This document shows, in pieces, positions 36,022 to 45,303 of a stretch of 64,000 nucleotides of DNA. Both the position numbers and the translations under genes were made by a program. Source of the DNA: Niveispirillum irakense DSM 11586 (GTDB lineage: Bacteria; Pseudomonadota; Alphaproteobacteria; Azospirillales; Azospirillaceae); the NCBI RefSeq assembly GCF_000429645.1, contig NZ_AUCG01000020.1, forward strand, positions 248,001 to 312,000, given 5' to 3'. The notes under the pieces were generated by a model. The model saw only the letters and a list, made by a program, of their open reading frames with translations. It did not search any database and was not told the DNA's origin. Numbering within the stretch: position 1 is the stretch's first letter; every line of letters starts with the position of its first letter.

Positions 36022-37146
36022 TCAATGCCGCAGGTCGGACCGGACCGGTGTATCCGTCTCGATCGGGCGCTGCAGGATCAGCCCGTACCAGCCCAGCCCG
36101 CGATAGGTTTCATATCCAGGCGTCAGGGCATAGGCGACGATGGTGCCATCTTCCGCCTGATAATAGCCCATATCCCGATGGCCGGGCTTCAACGGGTAAT
36201 GGCCCAGGGTGAACATGGCTTCGTCGGACGCGGCGATGATGCGGAACTTGCTGTCCACGATCAGGCATTTGGTCCGGTCTTCCTGCTTTTCCTCATCCGT
36301 CAGCCGGACGGATTTGACCACGGTGCCCGCCTGTGGTGCCCAGTCGAAAAAGATGCCCAGCACGCCCAGCGGTCGCCCGTTTTCCTCGCCCCCCGCCCGG
36401 ATGGCGGTGGCGTAGGTGGCGACCGGCTGCCCGTTCAGCAGGGTGTTGGACGCGACGTCGGCGACGGCGAACTCACTGCCCGACCGGGTGGCCATGGCAT
36501 CGCGGAACCAGCTTTCCTGGGCCACCGACTGGCCCCGCGCCCGGTATTGGTCGGGCCGGCCATTGGCGATCACCCGGCCTTGCGCATCCGCGATCCAGAT
36601 ATCCAGATAGACGGTATAGGATTTCAAGATCACACCGGCGCGGGCGGCGGCATGATCAGCCGTGGCGGCGCCGGGATTCTCCAGCGCCTGCACCATGGCG
36701 CTGTCCGTTGCCCACCAGCGCACATCGCAGGACCGTTCGTAGAGATTGCGGTCGATGATGTCGATCATGTTCAGCGCCAGATCGGCCAGCCTTTGTCCGC
36801 GCATGGAGCCGACAAGATCCTGGCCCAACTGATGCAGCCGGTTGGCACTGCCGACGATCTGGTCGCGCATGCCCTGGGCGGCGGTATCGATTTCAGCGGA
36901 GATCGACTGCACTTCCGCGGCCACAACACCGAAACCGGCGCCATGGATGCCGGCCCGCGCCGCCTCGATCTTGGCGTTCAGCGCCAGGATCTTGGTCCGG
37001 CGGGTAATGTCACCGATGGCGCTTGTGCGCTGGGCAGAAACCTCCGCTACTTCCCTGGCCAGGGCGATGATGGTCTCAGGGGATGTATCCAGGTCGTTGC
37101 CCGCTGTGGGCAGCGTATTGGCCGCGATGATGGGTCGGTTCGGCAT
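36022..37146 (-). CDS. Soluble chemoreceptor-like protein: MCP signalling hairpin followed by a Cache domain
   Basis: 374 residues from the ATG at 37146 (a TTG one codon earlier is in frame). No membrane segment is visible. Residues about 30-100 match the MCP signalling hairpin tip (ITRRTKILALNAKIEAARAG, GAGFGVVAAEVQSIS). Residues about 160-370 look like a dCache/PAS-like sensor (YLDIWIADAQGRVIANG, SWFRDAMATRSGSEFAVADV, GVLGIFFDWAPQAG, YETYRGLGWYGLILQRP). The order is reversed from classical receptors, which put the sensor first and outside the membrane, so this is likely a cytoplasmic sensor. No methyltransferase pentapeptide tether is seen. Ligand unknown. Confidence 0.78.
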   Translation of the reverse strand: MPNRPIIAANTLPTAGNDLDTSPETIIALAREVAEVSAQRTSAIGDITRRTKILALNAKIEAARAGIHGAGFGVVAAEVQSISAEIDTAAQGMRDQIVGSANRLHQLGQDLVGSMRGQRLADLALNMIDIIDRNLYERSCDVRWWATDSAMVQALENPGAATADHAAARAGVILKSYTVYLDIWIADAQGRVIANGRPDQYRARGQSVAQESWFRDAMATRSGSEFAVADVASNTLLNGQPVATYATAIRAGGEENGRPLGVLGIFFDWAPQAGTVVKSVRLTDEEKQEDRTKCLIVDSKFRIIAASDEAMFTLGHYPLKPGHRDMGYYQAEDGTIVAYALTPGYETYRGLGWYGLILQRPIETDTPVRSDLRH

Positions 37147-37510
37147 CAAAAACCTGTATGTCCATGAATTGCGTTATTGGTTGACGTTCGTCTTTCTTAT
37201 CTAATCTATCCAACACATCTTACGTCTCTTTTCAATGGATGCAGTTAAACGGCTTTTAAGAAAAGCCTCTCTTTCTGGCGGTGCAATATTTGGTGAAGGT
37301 GTTCATGGTTACTTCTGTCTGCCTGGTGGGCATTAACTTGCGCGATCTGCCCAAAAATAAGGCGTGGTAAGATTGCGAATCCGGTTGTCCCGGCGGTGCC
37401 CATCATTGTCGCAGCGCACATGGGCTTGAGTATGGCGCATTAAGTTTGTAATGCGGGTGGGGCGGTAACGGGATTTATCCGTTCTGCCCATGATCCAGGG
37501 AGAATCGCCG
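37147..37510. other. Intergenic region before a small unknown gene
   Basis: 364 bases, A+T-richer at 37180-37300, between divergent starts. It should hold both promoters. A 33-codon frame at 37235-37336 (MDAVKRLLRKASL start) is open but has no ribosome site, so I do not call it. No palindromic operator stands out. Confidence 0.4.
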
Positions 37511-37915
37511 ATGCCGACTATCTTCGTCGCCCGTAGCGCCAATATCTGCCAGTGGGCCTCCGATGTCGGGCTGGGCAAGAACATCTTCAAGGTCGGATTA
37601 TGCGACGGTGATCCCGCCGCTCTGGTCGCTGCCGGCTGGGCAGGCGAAACTGATTGGAAGCTGTTGCGCCAACAGGCGGATGTCGATCTGGACGAGGCGG
37701 TGATGCTGGAGCGGCTGACGAAGCGGCAAAAGCAGGTGGACCCCATCTACTATCCCCGCATCAAGGGGGAGACGGGCCTGTTCAAGGTAACGGACGCCGA
37801 CGTGCAGCGGCATATCATACTGGCGCGTGCCTTGGCGGATGAGAGTGAGAAGGCGCCGATCCGGCTGAAAGCCGTGGATTATGCGAATTATCTGATCGCT
37901 AATGCTACGCGCTAG
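37511..37915 (+). CDS. Small protein of unknown function
   Basis: 134 residues from the ATG at 37511, with AGGGAGAA upstream. The N-terminus (MPTIFVARSANICQWASDVG, then GKNIFKVGLCDGDP) has a strand-turn-strand and 'FKVGL' pattern that faintly resembles GIY-YIG/T5orf172-type folds. The expected catalytic Arg and Glu positions are not clear, so nuclease activity is not claimed. The C-terminal part is helical (ADVQRHIILARALADESEKA). No signal peptide. Monocistronic by position. Confidence 0.6.
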   Translation: MPTIFVARSANICQWASDVGLGKNIFKVGLCDGDPAALVAAGWAGETDWKLLRQQADVDLDEAVMLERLTKRQKQVDPIYYPRIKGETGLFKVTDADVQRHIILARALADESEKAPIRLKAVDYANYLIANATR

Positions 37916-38005
37916 GGCTTTCAGCTCAAGGCTGCTCCTCCGCTATGGCGAAAGGGGGAGGGGGCACTTTCCCGCTTGCATCACGCTATCGCGGCATGAT
38001 TTGTG

Positions 38006-38737
38006 ATGCCCAGATCGTTGGGGGTGGGTGTGGCCAAGGTGGTACTTCGTTCTCTGTTTCTCGGGGCTTTGTTGATGCTGGCGGCCTGCACGGCCCCGCC
38101 GCCGCACCATCCCGCCCCGGATGCCGAACTGGTATTCTGGGAAAGCATCCGCAACAGCGACAACCCGGCTGAATTCCAGGCCTATCTGAATGCCTTCCCC
38201 CATGGCCGGTTCACCGAACTGGCGCGGCTGCGCCTGCAGGCTATCGTGCCCCCGGTGGCGACAGCACCCGTACAGGAGCCGCCAGCCAAAAAGCCAGCGC
38301 CCCAGCGTCCCAGCACGCCCCAGACCAAGTCGAACATCCCGCCCGCTGCCCAACAGGGGGAGCCGCAGATTGTCGATAAGCCGCAGCCGCCAGTGATGTG
38401 GGCGAAGGTGGAGGATGTGACCGGTACGGCCGGCCCCGGCCTGCGCAGTCAGGTGATGGATTGCTGGACCCCGCCGCCCCTGCCCCGCGGGGTTGGCACT
38501 ATGCGGGCGGAGATCGGCCTTTATTTCGATGATGGCGGCCGTATCCGGGGTGCGGCCTTCCTGGGGGGCAACAAGGATATGACGGAGCCCTCTTTTGCCG
38601 CCTTTGTGCAGAGCGCGCTTGCGGCCCCGATGAGCCCCGGCTGCCGCGACATCACCATTCCCCAGCAGCCGGCAGGACAGGAAGCGGGGGAGCGGCGCGG
38701 CGTGGTGCTGCTGTTCGGGCTGGACAGCCCCCCCTGA
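38006..38737 (+). CDS. Putative lipoprotein with caspase-tail repeat and TonB-C-like domain
   Basis: About 243 residues. Signal and lipobox LFLGALLMLAAC place it as a lipoprotein. Residues 40-75 (FWESIRNSDNPAEFQAYLNA, then FPHGRF) match the short helical repeat usually found after caspase-like domains in bacterial proteins. A proline/lysine-rich spanning region (80-135) leads to a C-terminal domain (AEIGLYFDDGGRIRGAAFLG) resembling TolA/TonB C-terminal folds. This suggests an envelope-spanning or periplasm-crossing protein; exact role unknown. Start uncertain: ATG 38006 or GTG 38030, the latter preceded by a G-rich run. Confidence 0.62.
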   Translation: MPRSLGVGVAKVVLRSLFLGALLMLAACTAPPPHHPAPDAELVFWESIRNSDNPAEFQAYLNAFPHGRFTELARLRLQAIVPPVATAPVQEPPAKKPAPQRPSTPQTKSNIPPAAQQGEPQIVDKPQPPVMWAKVEDVTGTAGPGLRSQVMDCWTPPPLPRGVGTMRAEIGLYFDDGGRIRGAAFLGGNKDMTEPSFAAFVQSALAAPMSPGCRDITIPQQPAGQEAGERRGVVLLFGLDSPP

Positions 38738-38753
38738 TCCGGCCCTGGTGCCG

Positions 38754-39617
38754 TCAGATATTCTCGCCTTGCCGGATGCGCAGATAATCCTGCACCCGGG
38801 CATCGCGCCAATCCATATCGCGCCTTCGTCCGGTTTCCGCCATCGCATCGCAGGCGGCAATGGCGGCACGCCGGCCGGTTTCCGGATCGGCTGCCATCAG
38901 ATCCGCCGGTACCCGTTCTTGTAATTGCGCCCATATCGCGGGCGGCGGGACCGGGGCCGTTTCCAGCCAGCGACGGGCGCTGCGGAAACCATCGCGCATC
39001 AGCAGTTCGATCATGTAATCGGTGGCTGATTGCAGGACCGGGTAGGTGCCGGGGATGAAGGAGATGAAAGGCAGGATCGGCGCCAGGCTGGGTGTGGCGA
39101 CATTGGCATAGATCGTAGCGCCCCAGTAAATCGCGGCGATTTCTGCAAAATGCGCGGCATCGCGGATGGCTTCCAGCCCCGCTTGCTCAAGGGGCAGAAT
39201 TTCCACCTTCGGCTTGGTCACGGTGACCGTGTCGTTGGACGCATCGACATAGAGACTGCCGAACTGCATCGCATTCTGGAAATAGCGTCCCCGCAGGGCA
39301 CCCCAGATGGTGCGGACGACCCCACCTTCCTTCAGAAACGCGATGATCGCCTTTTCAACCGGGTGGGTTGGCGCGCGCAGTCTGTCGATCAGGACGGCCA
39401 CCACGGCATTGTTGATCTCCAGGCATCGGCCCAGCGGATAGGGTTTGCCCAGCATTGGCGCCAGGGCAGACGCCAGTTGCCTGTCTACCGCCAGCCTTAA
39501 ACCCATCATGTAATCAAACAGGTCCTGTTGAATCGGGACCAGATGCCGTTCCGTCAAATCAATCAACCGGGCATCAAGCGGGACAGGTTGTTGCGGCAGA
39601 ACGGGCAAAGCGGACAC
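38754..39617 (-). CDS. Unknown 287-residue protein divergent from a siderophore receptor
   Basis: No family recognised. It starts with GTG at 39617, with GGAG nine bases upstream. The protein is mostly helical (LIDLTERHLVPIQQDLFDYM, LGRCLEINNAVVAVLIDRL), with one beta-like section (FGSLYVDASNDTVTVTKPKV) and no signal peptide or clear membrane segment, though ATPSLAPILPFISFIPGTYP is hydrophobic. The C-terminus is charged. It diverges from a catecholate receptor gene across a 343-base gap with a Fur-like box, so iron control and a role in siderophore handling or in modifying a partner are plausible but unproven. Confidence 0.6.
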   Translation of the reverse strand: MSALPVLPQQPVPLDARLIDLTERHLVPIQQDLFDYMMGLRLAVDRQLASALAPMLGKPYPLGRCLEINNAVVAVLIDRLRAPTHPVEKAIIAFLKEGGVVRTIWGALRGRYFQNAMQFGSLYVDASNDTVTVTKPKVEILPLEQAGLEAIRDAAHFAEIAAIYWGATIYANVATPSLAPILPFISFIPGTYPVLQSATDYMIELLMRDGFRSARRWLETAPVPPPAIWAQLQERVPADLMAADPETGRRAAIAACDAMAETGRRRDMDWRDARVQDYLRIRQGENI

Positions 39618-39960
39618 AGTTGCATACTCCGGTAACGGCGCGGCCTACGATAAGGAGGCCGGAGACGGGCTGCAATGCTTCGTATGAAAAGTCGGAAGAA
39701 CAGCATTGCAATAATAATAATCGTTATCATTAACCAGCAAAATCAATTTATCATTATAAATCAATGCGTTAGGGTGATTTTGGATTTATCGGTATTGTTT
39801 CTGAAAACATTGTTAGTAGGAATTGTTCGCAATACAGTGCAGCCGATTCCGGCAAAGGCGGGGCAGTACCCGTCAATAAGGGTGCCGATGCCGGGAGCGA
39901 ACAAGAACAGAAGGCGGGCTCGCTGGTAGCGGCCGCCTTCAAGGGAAGGTCCCTGACGAG
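39618..39960. other. Divergent control region of the unknown gene and the catecholate receptor
   Basis: 343 bases, A+T-rich in the middle (39700-39800), containing the Fur-like box listed separately and a second A+T-rich dyad-like stretch (TTTATCATTATAAAT, 39748-39762). An open frame at 39675-39929 has no ribosome site and unlikely composition. The receptor leader ends with AAGGGAAGG near 39940. Confidence 0.5.
39715..39729. promoter_or_regulatory. Fur-like box
   Basis: TAATAATCGTTATCA matches 12 of 14 defined positions of the Fur 7-1-7 motif TGATAAT-N-ATTATCA. It lies about 230 bases before the receptor ATG and 100 bases from the divergent GTG, so it could control either or both. Confidence 0.62.
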
Positions 39961-42270
39961 ATGGACGAGAGAGCAAATCAAATGGTACGCGGCCGGTTGG
40001 CCCTGATGGCCGCCCTGTCTGCCGGTGTGGTATCGGCCATGGCGACCCCGGCGGCGATGGCGCAACAGACGACTGCTGGCAATACCGGGGGGGCAACGGT
40101 GCTGCCGGCATTGCGGGTTGACGGCCAGGGCCTGTCGAACGGCAACAAGCCGGAACGGGCTGCCTCCCCGAAATATACCTCCAACCTGCGGGATACGCCG
40201 CAGACCATCACCGTGGTGCCGGAAGCGGTCATCCGGGAACAGAATCTGCTGACGCTGCGTGACATCCTGTCCACCGTGCCGGGCATCACGTTCGGTGCTG
40301 GTGAAGGCGGCGGCGGGTATGGTGACAGCATCAACCTGCGCGGCTACAGCGCCAATTCCGACATCGCCGTCGATGGCATCCGTGACAGCGCGCAATATGT
40401 TCGTTCCGATCCGTTCAATCTGGAGCAGCTTGAGGTCACCAACGGCGCGAACTCCGTCTATGCCGGTTCCGGCTCCGTCGGTGGTAGCATCAATCTGGTC
40501 AGCAAGACGGCCAAGGATGATGTCTTCACCACCGCCAGCGCCGGTATCGGCACGGACAGCTATTACCGCGCCACGGTCGATACCAACCAGAAGATTGACG
40601 ATAACACCGCCGTCCGCCTGAACGGGATGTGGCATCGCAATGACGTGCCGGGTCGTGACGTTGAGAAGTATAAGCGCTGGGGTGTTGCGCCGTCGGTGAC
40701 GCTGGGGCTGGCGACCGACACGCAGTTCACGCTGAGCTACTTCCACCAGGAGGACAAGAACGTCCCCCAATATGGTGTGCCGTACTTCAAGAACGCTTTC
40801 CATGACGGCATGCTGCCGGGTGTTGATAGCGAGAATTATTACGGCTACGCCAACGTGGACAAGCAGGACAGCGAAGCCGATATGGTCACGGCCAAGCTGG
40901 TGCATGCCTTTACCGACCGCCTGTCGGTAGAGAACATGACCCGCTGGCAGCGTGTCACCCAGTTCGCGGTGGTGAACCCGCCGCAGGGCACCTGGTGTCT
41001 GGCTGATGGCACCAACGCTTCCACCGGCGCTGCCTGCGCCGCCCGTGGCACCTATACCCCCAGCGGCCCGCGCGGCAATACGCGCGATACCCGCAACACG
41101 ATGCTGTTCAATCAGACCGACGTGAAGGCGAAGCTGGATACCGGCAGCATCAGCCATAACATCACGTTGGGCGCGGCCGTGTTCAGCGAGAAATTCCACC
41201 TGGATACCGGCAATTCGCTGCGTAATCCCGGTGGCGCCACGCCGAACCCGACCCTGCCGGTGATGACGATCGAGAATCCGAACAATACATGGTCGGGCCC
41301 GGTCAATTTCATCCGTACCGCGACCCAGGACGGCACCCTGGAAAACCAAGCTGTCTATCTGTTCGACACGATGAACGTGACCGATCAGTTCGACATCAAT
41401 GCCGGTGTCCGCTGGGAACATAATAAGGGCGATTACACGTCCGGCACCTATAGCGCCCAGGGCGTGTTCCAGTCCCAGACCGAGAAGTTCGAGAACACGG
41501 ATAGCCTGTTCTCCTACCGCGTTGGCGCTGTTTACAAGCCCCTGCCCAATGGCAGCGTCTATATCGCCTATGGCAACTCCAAGACCCCGTCCAAGAGTGC
41601 TGTGAATGGGACCTGCACCACCGGCACCGGTGCGGCGCTGATCAATAATTGTAATGTCGACCCGGAAACGGCGAAGAATTACGAGATCGGCACCAAGTGG
41701 GATCTGCTGGACAACCAGCTTTCCGTCACGGCCTCGATCTTCCGTAATGAGCGTACCAATTACAAGGTGCCCTCGGCCGATCCGCTGGTGCCGGAATACC
41801 AGTTGGATGGCAAGAGCCGGGTCGATGGCGTCTCGCTGGGCGTTGCCGGTACGGTGACGGAAGAATGGCGGATTTTCGCCAACTACACCTATCTGGACAG
41901 CGAAGTGCTGCAGAGCGTTGCCGACGGTCTGGCCACCGATGCCCAGAAGGGCAACCCGCTGACCAGCACGCCCAAACATTCCGGCAGCCTGTGGACCACC
42001 TATGACCTGCCCTTCAATGTGCAGCTTGGCTATGGTGCCACCTATACCGGTGCGGCTTACTTCAACAATAGCGGCACCACGCTGTACAAGTCGGACAGCT
42101 ATTGGGTCCATCGCGCTTCCGCCGCCTATTTCGTGAATGAGGAAGTGGAAGTCCGGTTGAACGTGAACAACCTGTTCGACAAGCTGTACTTTACCCGCGC
42201 CCGTAACAATGGCTGGGCGACCCCGGGTGATGCCCGCTCGGCCACGTTGACGGTCAATTACACGTTCTGA
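39961..42270 (+). CDS. TonB-dependent catecholate siderophore receptor, Fiu-like
   Basis: 769 residues. Signal peptide ends near AMATPAAMAQ; an ATG at 39982 (MVRGRLALM) is an equally good start. Plug features: RDTPQTITVVPEAVIREQNL, LRDILSTVPGITFGAGEGGG, INLRGYSANSDIAVDGIRDS and NSVYAGSGSVGGSINLVSK, the last typical of Fiu/catecholate receptors. The barrel ends with an aromatic C-terminus (ATLTVNYTF). The downstream piuC gene repeats the fiu-ybiX pairing of enterobacteria and pseudomonads, and a Fur-like box precedes it. A strong terminator follows the gene. Confidence 0.92.
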   Translation: MDERANQMVRGRLALMAALSAGVVSAMATPAAMAQQTTAGNTGGATVLPALRVDGQGLSNGNKPERAASPKYTSNLRDTPQTITVVPEAVIREQNLLTLRDILSTVPGITFGAGEGGGGYGDSINLRGYSANSDIAVDGIRDSAQYVRSDPFNLEQLEVTNGANSVYAGSGSVGGSINLVSKTAKDDVFTTASAGIGTDSYYRATVDTNQKIDDNTAVRLNGMWHRNDVPGRDVEKYKRWGVAPSVTLGLATDTQFTLSYFHQEDKNVPQYGVPYFKNAFHDGMLPGVDSENYYGYANVDKQDSEADMVTAKLVHAFTDRLSVENMTRWQRVTQFAVVNPPQGTWCLADGTNASTGAACAARGTYTPSGPRGNTRDTRNTMLFNQTDVKAKLDTGSISHNITLGAAVFSEKFHLDTGNSLRNPGGATPNPTLPVMTIENPNNTWSGPVNFIRTATQDGTLENQAVYLFDTMNVTDQFDINAGVRWEHNKGDYTSGTYSAQGVFQSQTEKFENTDSLFSYRVGAVYKPLPNGSVYIAYGNSKTPSKSAVNGTCTTGTGAALINNCNVDPETAKNYEIGTKWDLLDNQLSVTASIFRNERTNYKVPSADPLVPEYQLDGKSRVDGVSLGVAGTVTEEWRIFANYTYLDSEVLQSVADGLATDAQKGNPLTSTPKHSGSLWTTYDLPFNVQLGYGATYTGAAYFNNSGTTLYKSDSYWVHRASAAYFVNEEVEVRLNVNNLFDKLYFTRARNNGWATPGDARSATLTVNYTF

Positions 42271-42323
42271 TCCTGAAATCCCGGCCCGGTGACGGGCTGG
42301 GAGGCAGGTTCAGGGCCAGGGAA

Positions 42324-42350
42324 GGGGGCGGGCCTGTGTCCGCCCCCTTT
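42324..42350 (+). terminator. Terminator after the catecholate receptor
   Basis: GGGGGCGG ... CCGCCCCC (8-pair stem, 8-base loop) followed by TTT. It lies between the receptor and piuC, so piuC expression may need its own promoter or read-through. Confidence 0.75.
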
Positions 42351-42437
42351 CGCATCTGGATTGATGCAAATCAGAGTGGCTATCAATATTACATGCGATA
42401 GGGTTGCATCTGTCCGGCCCCGTTTTCAGGATATGCG

Positions 42438-43118
42438 ATGCTGATCGAAATTCCCGCGCTTTTGACCAAGGAACAGGTCCATGAATGCCGCGCCCTGCTG
42501 GATGGTGCGCAATGGGCCGATGGTAAGGTGACCGCCGGATTCCAGTCCGGCAAGGTCAAGGAAAACAGCCAGTTGCCAGAGGGCCATCCGGTGGCGCGGG
42601 AGGTTGGGGATGTGATCCTGCAGGCGCTGTCGCGCAATCTGCTGTTCATGTCGGCGGCCCTGCCGGGTCGGATTTTCCCACCCTTGTTCAATCGCTATGC
42701 TGGCGGCCAGCATTTCGGGGCGCATGTCGATAATGCGGTGCGCCAGATTACCGGCACCAACCAGCGCATCCGTACCGACTTGTCCTGTACCGTCTTTTTC
42801 AGCGAGCCGGATGAGTATGATGGCGGCGAACTGGTGATCGAGGATCTGTTCGGCACGCATCAGGTGAAACTGCCGGCGGGGCACATGGTGCTGTATCCCA
42901 GTTCCAGCCTGCATCAGGTGCGGGCAGTCACACGCGGCGCGCGCGTCTCATCCTTCTTCTGGCTGCAGAGCATGATCCGCGATGATGCGCAGCGCCGCAT
43001 CCTGTTCGACATGGACATGGCGATTGTCCGGCTGAACCAGGATGTGCCCGACCATCCGGGTGTGCTGTCGCTGACCAACAGCTATCATAATCTCCTGCGC
43101 ATGTGGGCCGATGTCTGA
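42438..43118 (+). CDS. piuC: Fe(II)/2-oxoglutarate PKHD-type hydroxylase PiuC (YbiX)
   Basis: 226-residue cytoplasmic Fe2+-dependent dioxygenase regularly encoded beside catecholate receptors. Iron ligands H96 and D98 (HFGAHVDN) and H159 ([14 protein letters not shown]), with Arg169 likely binding 2-oxoglutarate. N-terminal [20 protein letters not shown] and the C-terminal tail [15 protein letters not shown] are typical of the family. The start has CAGGAT about nine bases upstream. A role in siderophore turnover or regulation is inferred from gene pairing. Confidence 0.94.
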   Translation: MLIEIPALLTKEQVHECRALLDGAQWADGKVTAGFQSGKVKENSQLPEGHPVAREVGDVILQALSRNLLFMSAALPGRIFPPLFNRYAGGQHFGAHVDNAVRQITGTNQRIRTDLSCTVFFSEPDEYDGGELVIEDLFGTHQVKLPAGHMVLYPSSSLHQVRAVTRGARVSSFFWLQSMIRDDAQRRILFDMDMAIVRLNQDVPDHPGVLSLTNSYHNLLRMWADV

Positions 43119-43144
43119 CGGACCTGGGCTGGAGTGAAGGAGTG

Positions 43145-43181
43145 AAAAAGGCCCCGGTGGTGATCCGCCGGGGCCTTTTTT
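43145..43181. terminator. Bidirectional terminator between piuC and the second receptor
   Basis: AAAAAGGCCCCGG ... CCGGGGCCTTTTTT forms a long perfect stem with A and T tracts on the outer ends, serving piuC (plus) and the receptor at 43186 (minus). Confidence 0.92.
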
Positions 43182-43185
43182 GACG

Positions 43186-45303
43186 TTAGAAGCTGTAATC
43201 CCAGCCCAGCGTCAAGGTACGTCCCCGCCCGGCATAGAAGCGGAGATTATCCGTCGGCCGCGTGGTGTCGCTGTTGTAGCTGATATAGTCCTTGTCGAAG
43301 AGGTTGGTCACCGACAAGGTGATGCCGCCCATGTCGATGGCGTGGCGGATGGTCACGTCCGTCAGGTTATAGCCACCGAAATTGTTGCGGACATCGCCGC
43401 CATCGAAATCTCGGGACAGGTAGAACTGGGTCTGCAACCGCGCCGTCACCGGGCCATAGACGTACGCCGCGGCGACATTCACCCGGTCGGGGGAGATGTT
43501 GGCGCCATCCAGGTCGATATCGACCTTGCCGTCGCCATTGCTGTCCGTGCGGCCATCCAGATGGGCATAACCGCCGGACAGGGTCAGACCCGGCAGGGGC
43601 GTTTCCCAGGCCAGATTCAGCTCCAGCCCTTCGATCTCCACCCGCTGGCGCTGTACCTCATAAACCCCGGCGACCAGAACCAGATTCTGGCCCTTCTTGG
43701 AGGTGGACCAGAAATAGGTGGCGCTGGCGGTGATCGGCCCCTTCGTCAGTTCCACCCCCAACTCGCGATTGTCGGAGATGATGGGGTCGATATCCAGGAA
43801 ATCATCAATCCGCACGCCATCCCGGTTAACGGCACGGGTGATACGGCCGACATCGGGCACGGTATAGCCCTGGGCGTAGGAGCCATAAAGGCGCACACCC
43901 TGCCAGGGCTCGGCGACGATACCGGCATTGAACAGCGTGTCGCTGAATTCCGGTGAACCGCCCGTGACGCGGCGGGAACCGGAAGAGGCCAGCGTCGTGT
44001 AATCATCCACCTTGATCTGCACATTTTCATGCCGCACGCCGGCGGCAAGGCGCAGCTTCTCGTCCAGCAGGGCAAGGTTGAACTGGGCGAACGGGGCCAG
44101 GCTGCGGAAATCCGTGGGCGGCACCCAGGTGCGGTTGGTGACAATCAGGCGCTGTTCGGTCTTGTCGAACAGAGCGTCGAAACCGACCGTCGCCGTCAGA
44201 TCCTCAAACCCTGGCATGGCGCGTTCGTAGTTGAACTTGCCCCCCAGTTTGCGCGACCGGTTCTGCGACTGGTCGAACAGGGTGCCGATGGGGGCGATGC
44301 GGGCATCCTGGAAGCTTTCAACGGGGCTGGGATCGCCGCCGAACGTGTCCCGTGACCGGTTGAAGAAAAGCTGGCTGGTGAAGGCGCCACCGGCCAGATC
44401 GTCGGCGGTGAGGGTCAGGGCCGCACTTTCAGTGCGGTTGCGCGCCGGGTCGCCCGGTGTGGTGCCGTGAGTGGCGCTGGTCGGCAGGTTGGTGGCGCGG
44501 TTGCCGGCAACAACCACGTAATCGCCATTCCCTTCCAACTGGAAGCGGCTCAGCATCAGGTCCAGGCGAACCCCTTCATCCAGCTCATAGCCGAACCGGC
44601 CGAAGGCGGACCAGCTTTCTGAATCCTGGGTTTCGCCCTGGGTGCTGTCCACGCCGATGCGGCGGCCCTTGGCATCATAGAAAGCGCCGCGCGTTTCATA
44701 AGTGCCGCCGACCGTGGCATCCCAGCGGCCTTCGCGATAGCCGACCAGCCCGGCGATCTTGCCGCCCCGCCCATCGCCGCTGAAGCCGTCATCGGTGCTG
44801 CCCTGCAGCAGCATCCGCCCCGACACGCCATCCTGCTTCGGCGGGCCGACCGTGACCTGATTGACGATGCCGCCCGTGCCGCCAATGCCCTGCAAGGCGT
44901 TGGAGCCATAGATCAGTTCCACCCGGTCAACGAAGAACGGGTCGATGGTGAAACCGTCGCGGCTGCCATCACGCAGCGGGGTCGATTGCGGGATGCCATT
45001 GATGGCGTAAAGCGGCGACCGGCCACGCAACGTCTCCCCGGCGCCGGACAATTTCTGCCGTGTGGGGGAGAAGGAGGGCACCAGGGTGGAGACGGCATCG
45101 ATCACCGACCCACCGATGGCGGCCTGCTGGGCCAGGGCGTCGCTGTCGATCACATCCACGGTCAGGGGCAGGGCGTTGGCCGGCAGCTTTGTGCGGGCGG
45201 CGCTGACAATGATCTCCTCCACCGCCGCCTGTTGCTGCGCCAACGCGGGCATGGCGGAGAGGCTGGCACCGGCCAGCAGCAGGAAGGTGAGGGAGGAACG
45301 CAT
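43186..45303 (-). CDS. TonB-dependent siderophore-type receptor
   Basis: 705 residues from the ATG at 45303 (MRSSLTFLLLAG), with CAAGGGG upstream; earlier codons in frame are unlikely. Plug: VEEIIVSAARTKLPANALPL (TonB box IIVSA), ETLRGRSPLYAINGIPQSTP, FFVDRVELIYGSNALQGIGG. The barrel ends in LTLGWDYSF. The plug pattern recalls hydroxamate/citrate-hydroxamate receptors (IutA-like) but the ligand cannot be fixed. A Fur-like box lies 42-56 bases upstream of the start. Confidence 0.9.
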   Translation of the reverse strand: MRSSLTFLLLAGASLSAMPALAQQQAAVEEIIVSAARTKLPANALPLTVDVIDSDALAQQAAIGGSVIDAVSTLVPSFSPTRQKLSGAGETLRGRSPLYAINGIPQSTPLRDGSRDGFTIDPFFVDRVELIYGSNALQGIGGTGGIVNQVTVGPPKQDGVSGRMLLQGSTDDGFSGDGRGGKIAGLVGYREGRWDATVGGTYETRGAFYDAKGRRIGVDSTQGETQDSESWSAFGRFGYELDEGVRLDLMLSRFQLEGNGDYVVVAGNRATNLPTSATHGTTPGDPARNRTESAALTLTADDLAGGAFTSQLFFNRSRDTFGGDPSPVESFQDARIAPIGTLFDQSQNRSRKLGGKFNYERAMPGFEDLTATVGFDALFDKTEQRLIVTNRTWVPPTDFRSLAPFAQFNLALLDEKLRLAAGVRHENVQIKVDDYTTLASSGSRRVTGGSPEFSDTLFNAGIVAEPWQGVRLYGSYAQGYTVPDVGRITRAVNRDGVRIDDFLDIDPIISDNRELGVELTKGPITASATYFWSTSKKGQNLVLVAGVYEVQRQRVEIEGLELNLAWETPLPGLTLSGGYAHLDGRTDSNGDGKVDIDLDGANISPDRVNVAAAYVYGPVTARLQTQFYLSRDFDGGDVRNNFGGYNLTDVTIRHAIDMGGITLSVTNLFDKDYISYNSDTTRPTDNLRFYAGRGRTLTLGWDYSF

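Noticed and set aside
37235-37336. 33-codon small frame
   Set aside because: No Shine-Dalgarno and nothing beyond chance openness to support it.
39675-39929. 84-codon open frame before the catecholate receptor
   Set aside because: It spans the Fur-like box and promoter region, has no ribosome site and no recognisable features.
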